Assembly: GCF_004362865.1 (NCBI RefSeq)
Contig: NZ_SNYI01000002.1
Span: forward strand, 62,001 to 126,000
Source: Zeaxanthinibacter enoshimensis
Lineage (GTDB): Bacteria; Bacteroidota; Bacteroidia; Flavobacteriales; Flavobacteriaceae
Length of the DNA: 64,000 nucleotides
Direction of reading: 5' to 3'
The translations under genes and the position numbers were made by a program. The notes below the pieces were generated by a model. That model saw only the letters and a list, made by a program, of their open reading frames with translations, was not told the DNA's origin and made no database searches. Below are positions 27,406 through 36,847 of this stretch, one piece after another. How positions within the stretch are numbered: the first letter of the stretch is position 1; each line of letters starts with the position of its first letter.

Positions 27406-28458
27406 ATGAAATTATCACATTTTAACTTCGAGTTGCCTAAAGAATTACTGGCGGAATATCCATCAGAGAACAGGGATGAATCCAAACTGATGGTAGTGCA
27501 TCGAAAAAGCGGTAAAATTGAGCACAAGATGTTCAAAGACCTGATCGATTATTTTGACGAGGGTGATGTAATGGTGCTGAACAACACCAAGGTGTTTCCT
27601 GCCAGGTTATATGGAAACAAGGAAAAGACAGGAGCGCGGATCGAGGTATTCCTGTTGCGCGAACTGAACGAAGAGCAAAGATTATGGGATGTGCTGGTAG
27701 ACCCTGCAAGGAAGATCCGGATTGGTAACAAACTGTACTTCGGGGAAGATGAAAGCCTTGTGGCCGAGGTGATAGACAATACCACTTCCAGGGGAAGAAC
27801 CCTGCGTTTCCTTTACGATGGATCGTATACCGATTTCAGGCGTAAACTCAGGGAGCTGGGTGAAACCCCGCTGCCTAAGTATATCAAAAGGGAAGTTGAA
27901 CCGGAAGATGAAAATCGCTACCAGACCATTTATGCCAAATACGAAGGAGCTGTAGCTGCCCCAACGGCCGGATTGCATTTCTCCAAACACCTGTTGAAAC
28001 GTTTGGAGATCAAAGGGATCGACTTCGCTGAGCTTACCCTCCACGTTGGTTTGGGGACATTTAACCCTGTTGAGGTAGAAGACCTTTCCAAGCACAAGAT
28101 GGACAGCGAGGAGCTGGTGATCGATGAGAAAGCGACAGAGATCGTCAACAACGCAAAGAAGAATAAACGCCGAATCTGTGCCGTGGGTACCACCGCAATG
28201 CGAGGATTGGAAAGTGCTGTATCTTCTGAGCATATGCTGAATACTTTTGAAGGATGGACCAATAAATTCATATTCCCTCCTTATGATTTCAGTATCGCCA
28301 ACGCCATGGTGACCAACTTCCACCTGCCAAAATCTACCCTCCTGATGATGGTTTCAGCCTTTATGGGGCACGACCTTATGAAGCGGGCGTACAAGGAGGC
28401 TATCCTGGAAGGATACCGGTTCTATTCCTACGGGGATGCCATGCTTATTATCGATTAA
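27406..28458 (+). CDS. queA: S-adenosylmethionine:tRNA ribosyltransferase-isomerase
   Basis: This 350-residue enzyme transfers the ribose part of SAM to preQ1 in tRNA to make epoxyqueuosine. Family features are the N-terminal [28 protein letters not shown] near residue 60, [10 protein letters not shown] near 187 and [18 protein letters not shown] near 305. The ATG at 27406 is well placed. No other queuosine gene is next to it. The next gene, rlmN, also acts on RNA and follows after 58 bases. Confidence 0.95.
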   Translation: MKLSHFNFELPKELLAEYPSENRDESKLMVVHRKSGKIEHKMFKDLIDYFDEGDVMVLNNTKVFPARLYGNKEKTGARIEVFLLRELNEEQRLWDVLVDPARKIRIGNKLYFGEDESLVAEVIDNTTSRGRTLRFLYDGSYTDFRRKLRELGETPLPKYIKREVEPEDENRYQTIYAKYEGAVAAPTAGLHFSKHLLKRLEIKGIDFAELTLHVGLGTFNPVEVEDLSKHKMDSEELVIDEKATEIVNNAKKNKRRICAVGTTAMRGLESAVSSEHMLNTFEGWTNKFIFPPYDFSIANAMVTNFHLPKSTLLMMVSAFMGHDLMKRAYKEAILEGYRFYSYGDAMLIID

Positions 28459-28516
28459 TAATACCGGGGGAACGCCCCCCTGAACAGGCCTTCCCTGGTC
28501 TGAAAAAGCCAATGAA

Positions 28517-29563
28517 GTGGACACACAAGTGAAGAAAGACATACGGGCGCTGACAAGGGATCAGTTAAGGACCTTTTTTAAGGACCAGGGAGACCATACT
28601 TACAGGGGAGACCAGGTATATGAATGGCTGTGGCAGAAATCGGCTCACTCCTTCGAAGCGATGACGAACCTCTCCAAAGCGACGAGGGAAATGCTGGCCG
28701 ATAATTTCGTGATCAACCATATCAAGGTAGATAAGATGCAGCGCAGTAATGATGGCACCATCAAGAACGCGATCAGGCTGCATGATGACCTTGTGGTGGA
28801 GTCGGTTCTTATTCCCACCAGCAGCAGGACTACCGCCTGTGTGTCCAGCCAGGTGGGTTGCAGCCTGGACTGCAGGTTTTGTGCTACGGCAAAGCTGAAG
28901 CGGATGCGTAACCTGAACCCGGATGAGATCTATGACCAGGTGGTGGCCATCGACAATGAAAGCAGGCTGTATTTTGACCGGCCGCTCAGCAACATCGTTT
29001 TCATGGGAATGGGAGAACCCCTGATGAACTACAATAACGTGCTGAAGGCAATAGATAAGATCACCTCTCCTGAAGGTCTTGGGATGTCCCCGAAACGTAT
29101 CACGGTTTCCACCTCGGGAGTGCCAAAGATGATCAGGAAACTGGCCGATGAGGAGGTGAAATTTAAACTGGCGGTTTCCCTGCATTCAGCCATAGACAGT
29201 ATCCGCACCAGTATCATGCCCTTCAATTCCACTTTTCCCCTGGCAGATCTCAGGGAAGCGCTGGAATACTGGTATGCCAAGACAAAAAGCAGGATCACCT
29301 ATGAGTATGTGGTCTGGGAAGGCATCAACGACCGGCAGGAAGACGCCGATGCATTGGTGGCCTTTTGTAAGTTCGCACCCTCTAAGGTTAACCTGATAGA
29401 ATATAACCCCATAGAGGACGGGGACGATTTCCGGCAGGCATCCAATGCCGCCATAGACCTTTATGTGCATACCCTTGAACGCAACGGGATCACGGTCACG
29501 GTGAGGCGGTCCCGCGGGAAGGATATCGATGCGGCATGTGGTCAACTTGCCAATAAATCCTAA
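28517..29563 (+). CDS. rlmN: 23S rRNA (adenine-2503-C2)-methyltransferase, radical SAM
   Basis: The 348-residue enzyme methylates A2503 of 23S rRNA (and A37 of some tRNAs). The radical-SAM cluster cysteines are C115, C119 and C122 (CSLDCRFC), ahead of the conserved NIVFMGMGEPLMNY. A conserved Cys near the C-terminus (DAACGQL) is the second catalytic Cys. The start is GTG at 28517; the ATG five bases upstream is out of frame. Family members with an extra domain such as Cfr are excluded by overall match to RlmN. Confidence 0.95.
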   Translation: MDTQVKKDIRALTRDQLRTFFKDQGDHTYRGDQVYEWLWQKSAHSFEAMTNLSKATREMLADNFVINHIKVDKMQRSNDGTIKNAIRLHDDLVVESVLIPTSSRTTACVSSQVGCSLDCRFCATAKLKRMRNLNPDEIYDQVVAIDNESRLYFDRPLSNIVFMGMGEPLMNYNNVLKAIDKITSPEGLGMSPKRITVSTSGVPKMIRKLADEEVKFKLAVSLHSAIDSIRTSIMPFNSTFPLADLREALEYWYAKTKSRITYEYVVWEGINDRQEDADALVAFCKFAPSKVNLIEYNPIEDGDDFRQASNAAIDLYVHTLERNGITVTVRRSRGKDIDAACGQLANKS

Positions 29564-29600
29564 GCCCTTCTGCAATGCCCGGAACCTTTTTATTTTTACC

Positions 29601-29608
29601 TACTTTTG
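29601..29608 (+). promoter_or_regulatory. -7 promoter element of the polyprenyl synthase gene
   Basis: TACTTTTG is a perfect TAnnTTTG match 19 bases before the TTG start codon, with no clear -33 partner. The transcript leader would be very short, about a dozen bases. Confidence 0.5.
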
Positions 29609-29627
29609 AGTTCATAAAACAAGTCTG

Positions 29628-30605
29628 TTGAACGTCGTAGAGCAAATCAAGGAGCCGGTAAACAAGGAGATGGAACTTTTTGAAAAGAAGTTCTATGATT
29701 CCATGTCCTCCAAGGTGGCCTTACTGAACCGGATCACCTATTATATCGTGAACCGCAAGGGGAAACAGATGCGCCCCATGTTTGTCTTTCTTACCGCAAA
29801 ACTGCTGAACGATGGCCAGGTCAACGAACGTACCTACCGGGGAGCATCGGTCATAGAGCTTATCCATACGGCTTCGCTGGTTCATGACGATGTTGTTGAC
29901 GATTCCAATAAACGCAGGGGATTCTTCTCTATCAACGCCCTCTGGAAGAACAAGATCGCCGTGTTGGTCGGGGATTACCTGTTGTCTAAAGGCATGCTCC
30001 TATCCGTGGACCACGATGACTTTGACCTCTTAAAGATCATTTCCGTAGCTATCAGGGAGATCAGTGAAGGGGAATTACTGCAGATAGAAAAAGCCAGGAG
30101 ACTGGACATTACCGAAGAAGTATATTACGAGATCATCCGGCAGAAGACTGCTACCCTGATTGCTGCCTGTTGTAGCCTGGGCGCCTGTTCCGTGCAACCG
30201 GGTACTTCACACGTGGAAACCTTCCGGAAATTCGGGGAGCTCTGCGGGATGGCTTTCCAGATCAAGGACGACCTGTTCGACTACGGGGAAGAAAAGATCG
30301 GAAAGCCCACGGGAATAGACATCAAGGAACAGAAAATGACCCTCCCGCTGATCTACGTGCTCAATACCTGTGATGATAAGGACCGGAAGTGGCTGATCAA
30401 CTCGGTTAAAAAATATAACAAGGATAAGAAAAGGGTAAAGGAAGTGATAGCCTTTGTAAAAGCAAACGGTGGCCTGGCCTACGCGGAGGAGAAAATGAAC
30501 GGTTTTAAGGAGGAGGCGTTAGAACTGTTGTCTGCATATCCCGAATCTCCCTACAGGTCTGCGCTGGAGCTGATGGTGAATTACGTGGTGGATCGAAAAA
30601 AATAG
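29628..30605 (+). CDS. polyprenyl diphosphate synthase (octaprenyl type)
   Basis: The 325-residue enzyme extends isoprenoid chains, probably for menaquinone side chains. Both Asp-rich motifs are present: DDVVDD from D87 and KDDLFD from D214. The GKQMRPMFVFL segment near residue 46 is the usual substrate-binding start. The frame begins with TTG at 29628 (MNVVEQIKEPV), shortly after the promoter element; the next in-frame ATG would remove the first helix. Chain length cannot be told by eye; octa- or heptaprenyl is likely. Confidence 0.9.
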   Translation: MNVVEQIKEPVNKEMELFEKKFYDSMSSKVALLNRITYYIVNRKGKQMRPMFVFLTAKLLNDGQVNERTYRGASVIELIHTASLVHDDVVDDSNKRRGFFSINALWKNKIAVLVGDYLLSKGMLLSVDHDDFDLLKIISVAIREISEGELLQIEKARRLDITEEVYYEIIRQKTATLIAACCSLGACSVQPGTSHVETFRKFGELCGMAFQIKDDLFDYGEEKIGKPTGIDIKEQKMTLPLIYVLNTCDDKDRKWLINSVKKYNKDKKRVKEVIAFVKANGGLAYAEEKMNGFKEEALELLSAYPESPYRSALELMVNYVVDRKK

Positions 30606-30616
30606 CAGCTCCGGTC

Positions 30617-30856
30617 TTATGGGAGAGCCTGTTTCATTTCTTCTGTGAATTCCTCTTTGTAATACACCCGTTTACAATGGCTGCATTCAACGAGACGACT
30701 TGTATATACGGGAAAGATCTTGATCCAGAAAAGGTGGAAATAATGCGGGGTGTTGTGTAATGCCATGGTTTGCGTATTGCCGCAATGCGGGCAGGAAACA
30801 CCCTGGAGCTGGATGATCTCACTTTTGCCGGGACGTACCCCAAGGAACAGGATCAT
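30617..30856 (-). CDS. small zinc-ribbon protein
   Basis: This 79-residue protein has two knuckles, CPHC (about residues 22-25) and CSHC (about 58-61), which should form a zinc ribbon. The middle HNTPHYFHLFWIKIFPVY is hydrophobic and aromatic. The function is unknown. It is convergent with the polyprenyl synthase gene (11-base gap between stops) and divergent from dnaG. Confidence 0.7.
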   Translation of the reverse strand: MILFLGVRPGKSEIIQLQGVSCPHCGNTQTMALHNTPHYFHLFWIKIFPVYTSRLVECSHCKRVYYKEEFTEEMKQALP

Positions 30857-30981
30857 TTCTAATGAATTTTTACAATGGTTAATGCGAAATTAAGATATTG
30901 TACGGATAATTTTATTCCTCCAAAGGAAAGCTGCCTTAGAAGCAGTTTTTATATTTTTACCATACCCATAAACGCCGAGAT

Positions 30982-32955
30982 TTGATTTCAAAGACCACCA
31001 TAGATAATGTATATGAAACCGCCCGGGTAGAGGAGGTGATCGGTGATTTTGTCAATCTTAAAAAATCGGGTTCCAATTTCAAGGGACTGAGTCCCTTTAC
31101 GGATGAGCGCACCCCGAGTTTCATGGTTTCCCCGGTGAAACAGATCTGGAAGGATTTCAGTAGCGGGAAAGGGGGGAACGTCGTCGCGTTTCTTATGGAA
31201 CACGAACATTTCACTTATCCCGAAGCCATAAGATACCTCGCAAAGAAATACGGGATAGAGATAGAGGAAACCGAGCAGACAGATGAGCAACGGGAACAGG
31301 CAGACGAGCGGGAAAGCATGTTCCTGGTTACCACCTATGCCCAGCAGTATTTTGAGAAGGTGCTGTGGAAGACCGAAACGGGCAAAGCCATAGGGTTGAG
31401 CTATTTCAAAGAGCGCGGGTTCTCTGATGATACGATCAGGAAGTTTGGCCTGGGCTACAGCCCGGACCAGTGGGAAGCTTTTACTAAGACGGCCTTGGGC
31501 GACGGCTACAAACTGGAATACCTGGAAAAGACCGGTCTTACGATCGTGAAGGATGGCGTATCGGGGGAGAAGAAGACCTTTGACCGGTTCAAAGGGAGAG
31601 TGATGTTCCCCATCCACTCCATGAGTGGACGTGTCCTCGGGTTCGGGGGGCGGATCTTAGGAAACGATAAAAAAGCCGCGAAATATCTGAACTCCCCGGA
31701 GAGCGATATCTATCACAAAAGCAAGGTACTTTACGGTATTAACTTCGCAAAACAGGCTATAGCCAGGGAAGATAACTGCTACCTGGTGGAAGGATATACG
31801 GATGTGATCCAGCTTTACCAAAGCGGGGTAGAGAACGTAGTGTCTTCCAGCGGTACCGCCCTTACCCCGGAGCAGATACGCCTGGTCAACCGGCTGACCA
31901 GGAACATCACCGTACTATTTGACGGGGATGCAGCAGGACAGCGGGCCTCCCTGCGGGGTATAGACCTGATCCTGGAGCAGGGGATGAATGTAAAGGTGGT
32001 CACCTTCCCGGATGGAGAAGATCCGGATAGTTTTGCACGGGGGCACTCAGATGATGAACTGAAGGATTACCTGAAGTCAGAAGCTAAGGATTTTATACAG
32101 TTTAAGACCTCGCTCCTGGCGAAAGAAGCAGCTAATGACCCGATTAAGAAGGCAGACACGGTCAGGGAGATCGTACAGAGTATTTCCAGGATTCCCGACC
32201 GCATACAGCGCGAAATTTACATCCAGGAATGTGCGTCTATGATGAACATTTCCGAAGCGGTCTTGTTCAACACCCTGGCACAGATGGGAAAGAAACACGG
32301 GGCGGATGCGGCTAAGAAAGCCAGGGAAGAACAAAAATCCTTCCAGGTAGTCAGGGACGATGCCCCGGCAGATAAGGTAGATGTGCAGTACGAACTGGAG
32401 CGGAAGATCATAGAAGTTTTACTCCTGTACGGGAAGCAACAGCAGGAATTTGAAGACCTGGTGCTTAAGGAAAATGAAGAAGGTGACCTGGTCCTGGAAC
32501 CCGAGCAGTATAAGGCGAGGGTTTTTGAGAAGATCTACCTGGACCTGCAGGACGACGAGATCGAACTGGCGCATGAGCAATTCCGGAAGATCTATGCCCG
32601 GCTGATCACTGAAATGAATGAAAACGAGGAATTCTCCCTGAACAGTTTCCTGAATACGCTGGACCAGAACCTCAGTGCAGAAATATCGTCCATACTGATG
32701 GAAGAAGAAAAATATATGCTGCACGACTGGGAGCGGAAAGATATCTATCCCAAGGAAAAGGAGAACGGGGTGGCCCAATTGGTCAGTGAAACCATTCTTA
32801 CCCTTCGGTGTTACCTGATCAAGAAAAGGATTGCTGCCCTGCAGAAGGATACAGAATCGGGGGAGGAAGATCATCGCGAGATCCTGGAAGAGATCATCAA
32901 TTACCTTCAACTGACAAAACTACTGAACAAGAAGCTCAACAGGGTTATAGCCTGA
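30982..32955 (+). CDS. dnaG: DNA primase
   Basis: The 657-residue primase makes RNA primers for replication. The order is an N-terminal zinc-binding-type domain (about 1-100), the RNA polymerase core with TOPRIM (EGYTDVIQ near residue 273, FDGDAAGQR near 313), and a C-terminal helicase-interaction region. The N-terminal domain keeps the fold's sequence (KGLSPFTDERTPSF and KQIWKDFSSGKGGN) but all zinc ligands (usual CPFH and CFGC) are replaced. The start is TTG at 30982, giving MISKTTIDNVYETA. It is preceded by a T-rich segment with a possible TATATTTTT promoter element. Confidence 0.93.
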   Translation: MISKTTIDNVYETARVEEVIGDFVNLKKSGSNFKGLSPFTDERTPSFMVSPVKQIWKDFSSGKGGNVVAFLMEHEHFTYPEAIRYLAKKYGIEIEETEQTDEQREQADERESMFLVTTYAQQYFEKVLWKTETGKAIGLSYFKERGFSDDTIRKFGLGYSPDQWEAFTKTALGDGYKLEYLEKTGLTIVKDGVSGEKKTFDRFKGRVMFPIHSMSGRVLGFGGRILGNDKKAAKYLNSPESDIYHKSKVLYGINFAKQAIAREDNCYLVEGYTDVIQLYQSGVENVVSSSGTALTPEQIRLVNRLTRNITVLFDGDAAGQRASLRGIDLILEQGMNVKVVTFPDGEDPDSFARGHSDDELKDYLKSEAKDFIQFKTSLLAKEAANDPIKKADTVREIVQSISRIPDRIQREIYIQECASMMNISEAVLFNTLAQMGKKHGADAAKKAREEQKSFQVVRDDAPADKVDVQYELERKIIEVLLLYGKQQQEFEDLVLKENEEGDLVLEPEQYKARVFEKIYLDLQDDEIELAHEQFRKIYARLITEMNENEEFSLNSFLNTLDQNLSAEISSILMEEEKYMLHDWERKDIYPKEKENGVAQLVSETILTLRCYLIKKRIAALQKDTESGEEDHREILEEIINYLQLTKLLNKKLNRVIA

Positions 32956-32975
32956 CGAGGATCTTTACCATAAAA

Positions 32976-32998
32976 AAACCCGGTCACAGACCGGGTTT
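32976..32998 (-). terminator. terminator between dnaG and the LuxR-type regulator gene
   Basis: AAACCCGGT and ACCGGGTTT form a 9-bp stem with a 5-base loop. The plus strand has seven A just before it, so on the minus strand the hairpin is followed by a T run; it therefore best serves the regulator gene that ends at 33019, and may also act on dnaG. Confidence 0.75.
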
Positions 32999-33018
32999 CC
33001 AGTTTTGGCATGTTTGGT

Positions 33019-33648
33019 TTAGTATAGTTCTAATGCTTTGGCCTGTTGCAGCAGGTCTACCATATTATCTACATTCAGCTTCTTCATTAAACGCGCCTTA
33101 TAGGTGCTCACAGTCTTTTCGTTGAGGTTCAGCCCCTGGGCGACTTCCTTATTTCTCTTACCGCTGGCAAGTAGTTTAAGGACTTCCACTTCCCGTGTAG
33201 AGAGTTTCCTGAAGAATCTCCGGGGTTTTTGAGTGCCTTCATCAAAAGCAAGCCTCTGGGCAAGTTCGTTGGTGATGAACATACTTCCTGAACTGACCCT
33301 TCTTACGGCCTTGGTTAGATATTCCAGCTCGGCTGTTTTGGACAGGTATCCATAGGCGCCTGCCCTGATGGTACTTAAGGCGTAAACATCTTCAGATTGA
33401 CCACTGTAGATCAGGACCTTTACGTCCGGGTGCTCCTGTTTCATCTTACGGAGCGTGGCGATACCGTTAATTTCAGGAATATCCATTTCTAGGATAAGAA
33501 CGTCGGGGGACAGTTCGTCTAATTTTTCAAAAAGTTCGGTGGTTGTGGCAGCGTCTTCGATGACCCTGATGTCAGTGGCATCGCTAAGAATTTGCCTGAT
33601 CCCCATACGTACTATTGGATGATTGTCAGCAACTAATACGTTGATCAT
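33019..33648 (-). CDS. LuxR/NarL-type response regulator with altered receiver pocket
   Basis: The 209 residues comprise a receiver domain (about 1-120) and a LuxR-type HTH (about 145-205; LSTREVEVLKLLASGKRNKEVA). In the receiver the acidic pair is D8-N9 instead of D-D, and the phosphorylated Asp of DVLLD-x-MP is E54 (PDVLILEMDIP). S82 and K104 are kept. It may act without phosphorylation or be fixed in an active-like state. The start at 33648 (MINVLVAD) fits the receiver domain; the frame extends 49 codons further without family-like sequence. No histidine kinase is nearby. Confidence 0.85.
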   Translation of the reverse strand: MINVLVADNHPIVRMGIRQILSDATDIRVIEDAATTTELFEKLDELSPDVLILEMDIPEINGIATLRKMKQEHPDVKVLIYSGQSEDVYALSTIRAGAYGYLSKTAELEYLTKAVRRVSSGSMFITNELAQRLAFDEGTQKPRRFFRKLSTREVEVLKLLASGKRNKEVAQGLNLNEKTVSTYKARLMKKLNVDNMVDLLQQAKALELY

Positions 33649-33814
33649 GTTTGGTGTGTTTGCAAAATTTAACGTCTCGTCTTCACGGTGTTCAGAAATA
33701 CACGATTTGGCGTTAAATTCCCTGGTTTCTTCAGTAAAATTGTAATTTTTTTCCCAAACCTCTCCAATTTCAGGTGGTTTATTCGTTTTAAACACTTGAT
33801 TCTTAGGTGAGCGG

Positions 33815-34603
33815 TCATTTTAGCTCATCCGGAATCTTACAAATAGGGATGGGAACCATCTTATGTTTGTTGGCCGAATGAAACCTGTTAAATATAAGAA
33901 AAACTTCCTTTTCTCTGCCCGAAAAATCCGATGAATTTTTCCCTTCGTCCTTCATTCTCATGGCCCACTCCAGTTCCGGGTAGCTTGCACCGATCTGATC
34001 TTCGTCGGTTCTGTCGTCTCCCCAAAGCCCGTCTGTGGGTGCGGCTGTCATGATAGATTCAATGATCCCAAGTTCCTCGCCCAGGGCATATACTTCGGTT
34101 TTCAGGAGATCGGCAATAGGGCTCAGATCCACACCGCCATCCCCGTACTTAGTGAAGAAACCGATCCCAAAATCCTCTACTTTATTCCCTGTACCGGCAA
34201 CCAGGTATTTTTCCAAAGCAGCGAAATAGTATAAAGTTGTCATGCGGAGGCGAGCCCGTGTATTGGCCAGGGACATAAACCGATCCTCTTCCTTTTCCAC
34301 GTCGGGCAGGGCGTCGACGAGTTCGTCAAAGATCGGGGTCAGCTCCACTTTTTGACGCCTGACATTCGGAAAATTCTTTTGCAACCAGTTGATATGGTCA
34401 TCGGCACGGGTAACCTGGTTTTCTCCCTGGTGGATGGGCATTTCTACACAGAGGAGGTCTAATCCCGTTCTGGCGCAAAGCGTTGAGGTGACGGCAGAAT
34501 CTATTCCTCCTGACACGCCGATAACGAATCCTTTCATTCCGGCTTGCTCGGCATAGGATCGCAGCCAGTCGGTTATATGGTCAACTACTTTTTTGGTTTG
34601 CAT
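33815..34603 (-). CDS. nadE: NAD+ synthetase, ammonia-dependent
   Basis: The 262-residue enzyme makes NAD+ from deamido-NAD+, ATP and ammonia. The PP-loop SGGIDSA is at residues 31-37, and the deamido-NAD site shows GTGNKVEDFGIGFFTKYGDGG near 140 and PTDGLWGDDRTDE near 190. It lacks an N-terminal glutaminase domain. It is divergent from gldB with 93 bases between, a neighbourhood also known from other gliding flavobacteria. Confidence 0.94.
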   Translation of the reverse strand: MQTKKVVDHITDWLRSYAEQAGMKGFVIGVSGGIDSAVTSTLCARTGLDLLCVEMPIHQGENQVTRADDHINWLQKNFPNVRRQKVELTPIFDELVDALPDVEKEEDRFMSLANTRARLRMTTLYYFAALEKYLVAGTGNKVEDFGIGFFTKYGDGGVDLSPIADLLKTEVYALGEELGIIESIMTAAPTDGLWGDDRTDEDQIGASYPELEWAMRMKDEGKNSSDFSGREKEVFLIFNRFHSANKHKMVPIPICKIPDELK

Positions 34604-34696
34604 TGAGGTCGGTTTTACAGTGAAAACAATTAACTTTACCCCCGTAAAAATAACCCCTGCACGCTTAATATTAAAACTTAAAACAGAATAGTTTAG

Positions 34697-35662
34697 ATGT
34701 ATAGAACCTTATTGTCTCTTCTTGCTTTGATATGTTTCATGCATAGCTGCAAAACCGATAAAGCACATGTGAAGCAAGAGGTGCAAGAGATCCCGGTAGA
34801 TCTTGTGGTACATCGTTTTGATCGGGAATTCGCCGCAGCAAGTGCCGGGGAGTTACCGACACTGAAAGCCAAATACCCTTATCTTTTTCCTGTGCAGTAC
34901 ACAGATTCTGTTTGGATCGCCAAAATGAGCGATACCCTGCAGCGCGAATTGCTCAGTGAGGTAGACCTGGCATTCCGGAATTTTGAACCCATTGAAGAGG
35001 AACTGGAATTGTTTTTCAAGCATGCGGTTTATTATTTTCCCGGGTTCACGGTGCCCCAGGTGGTCACCGTGATTTCGGATGTGGACTATGCTAACCGGGT
35101 CATTTTGACAGACAGCCTGTTATTACTGGGTCTGGATAATTACCTGGGGGAGGAGCACAGGTTCTACGGCGGGATAGATCGTTATATTGCGGAAAGTTTG
35201 GATAAGGAATACCTGGTCAGTGATGTAGCTGCTGCCTTTGCGAAACGTGTAGTGCCACGCCCCCGCGACCGGTCTTTTCTTTCCAGGATGGTGTATTACG
35301 GGAAAGAACTCTACCTTAAGGACCGGATGATGCCAATGTCCTCAGATGAGGAAAAGATCGGGTATAGTTCTGAAGAAATGGAGTGGGCCAGGGCTAATGA
35401 AGAGCAGATCTGGAGATACTTTATAGAGAGAGAACTGCTTTACAGCACAGACCCCAAGCTCGGTCCGCGTTTCCTGGACCCGGCACCTTTCTCCAAGTTC
35501 CGGCTGGAGCTGGATAATGAATCACCGGGTCGGCTGGGCAGGTATATTGGCTGGCAGATCGTAAGGGCATTCATGGAGAAAGAAAAGCTGGATCTCCAAA
35601 CGATGTTATCGCTCCCGGGAGAGCAGATTTTTAAAGAATCCAATTATAAACCAAAGAAATAA
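34697..35662 (+). CDS. gldB: gliding motility lipoprotein GldB
   Basis: The 321-residue protein starts with a hydrophobic segment ending in a lipobox (FMHSC, Cys at residue 18), so it is a lipoprotein. The sequence around VDLVVHRFDREFAAA and PRPRDRSFLSRMVYYGKELYLKD is typical of GldB, which is needed for gliding in Flavobacterium. Its molecular role is not known. gldC follows after 3 bases, as in other members of the family, which strengthens the call. Confidence 0.88.
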   Translation: MYRTLLSLLALICFMHSCKTDKAHVKQEVQEIPVDLVVHRFDREFAAASAGELPTLKAKYPYLFPVQYTDSVWIAKMSDTLQRELLSEVDLAFRNFEPIEEELELFFKHAVYYFPGFTVPQVVTVISDVDYANRVILTDSLLLLGLDNYLGEEHRFYGGIDRYIAESLDKEYLVSDVAAAFAKRVVPRPRDRSFLSRMVYYGKELYLKDRMMPMSSDEEKIGYSSEEMEWARANEEQIWRYFIERELLYSTDPKLGPRFLDPAPFSKFRLELDNESPGRLGRYIGWQIVRAFMEKEKLDLQTMLSLPGEQIFKESNYKPKK

Positions 35663-35665
35663 AGC

Positions 35666-36001
35666 ATGGGAAAGTTACACACCTCTGAAATCACGCTTAA
35701 AGTGGGGTTAGATGAGAACAGGGTTCCGGAAACCCTTACCTGGTCTGCCGAAGACGGAGGAATAACCAATGAAGAGGCAAAGGCAATGTTATTGTCTGTC
35801 TGGGATAGCAAGAACCAGGAGTCCCTGAAAATAGATCTGTGGACCAAAGATATGCCGGTAGACGAGATGAAGGTGTTCTTTCACCAGACCCTTGTTTCTA
35901 TGGCGGATACGTTCATGAAAGCAACACAGGACGATAAGATGACCGCAACCATGAAGGATTTCTGTGATTATTTTGCGGAAAAGCTTGAACTGAAGAAATA
36001 A
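35666..36001 (+). CDS. gldC: gliding motility protein GldC
   Basis: The 111-residue protein has no signal peptide and contains HTSEITLKVGLDENRVPE..TWSAEDGG, characteristic of GldC. GldC helps gliding in Flavobacterium without being strictly needed. It sits immediately after gldB. Its stop is two bases from the stop of the convergent pirin gene. Confidence 0.88.
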   Translation: MGKLHTSEITLKVGLDENRVPETLTWSAEDGGITNEEAKAMLLSVWDSKNQESLKIDLWTKDMPVDEMKVFFHQTLVSMADTFMKATQDDKMTATMKDFCDYFAEKLELKK

Positions 36002-36003
36002 GC

Positions 36004-36717
36004 CTACAATTTCATAGGTACTTCCATCAGGAGGATCTTTGCAGCCCCGGGAAAGCTGAAATCCACGCTGTCTGTCTCCTGTATCGCGAGCCCATCACGA
36101 CTGGAGAGCCGGGTGTCACCGACAGCAGTATTTCCCTCCAGAACGAAGACGTAAAGGCCGTTATCCTTTTTCTTGAGGTCGTACCGGGCATCCTGCCCGG
36201 CTTCAAAATGCCCAATATGAAACCAGGCGTCCTGGTGGATCCAGACCCCGCCATCATCGGGAGTAGGGGACAAGACCTGGTAAAAACGGTTTTTTAATTT
36301 TTCTTGCCGGAGCGTGATCTGGTCATACCTGGGCACAACATCCTCTGCTTTAGGGATTATCCATATCTGCAGGAATTTCACCGGTTTGTCCTTGTTCCTG
36401 TTGTATTCGCTGTGACGAACGCCGGTGCCGGCACTCATCACCTGTATATCTCCTTCCCGGATCACTTCGGTGTTGCCCATACTGTCTTTATGTTCCAGGT
36501 CCCCCTGGAGCGGGATAGAAATGATCTCCATATTCTTATGGGGATGGGTGCCAAAACCCATGCCCGGGGCCACTTCATCATCGTTAAGCACCCGTAGTAC
36601 CCCGAAATTCATTCGCTCCGGGTTGTAATAACTGGCAAAACTGAAGGTGTGATAACTGTTGAGCCATCCGTGGTTTGCGTGTCCTCGGCTGGCGGCAGTA
36701 TGTAGATCCTTTTTCAT
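36004..36717 (-). CDS. pirin family protein
   Basis: The 237-residue protein is a bicupin of the pirin/YhhW group. The N-terminal cupin carries the metal site FGTHPHKNMEIISIPLQGDLEHKDSMGN (His, His and a later Glu/His), and MSAGTGVRHSEYN follows. Homologues show quercetinase activity in vitro or act as regulators; the real role here is unknown. It stands alone, convergent with gldC, with 130 bases of spacer toward engB. Confidence 0.88.
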   Translation of the reverse strand: MKKDLHTAASRGHANHGWLNSYHTFSFASYYNPERMNFGVLRVLNDDEVAPGMGFGTHPHKNMEIISIPLQGDLEHKDSMGNTEVIREGDIQVMSAGTGVRHSEYNRNKDKPVKFLQIWIIPKAEDVVPRYDQITLRQEKLKNRFYQVLSPTPDDGGVWIHQDAWFHIGHFEAGQDARYDLKKKDNGLYVFVLEGNTAVGDTRLSSRDGLAIQETDSVDFSFPGAAKILLMEVPMKL

Positions 36718-36847
36718 ATCTCCTTATTTTATTGCGATCCAGGCGTTGTGCGTTCGCTGAATCCTTTATATAAAATTACGGAAATCCGGGTGGGTGTGGA
36801 AAGCCAGACAATCGAATCTGCCTATGAGCTATTGCTGAAATAAAGGC

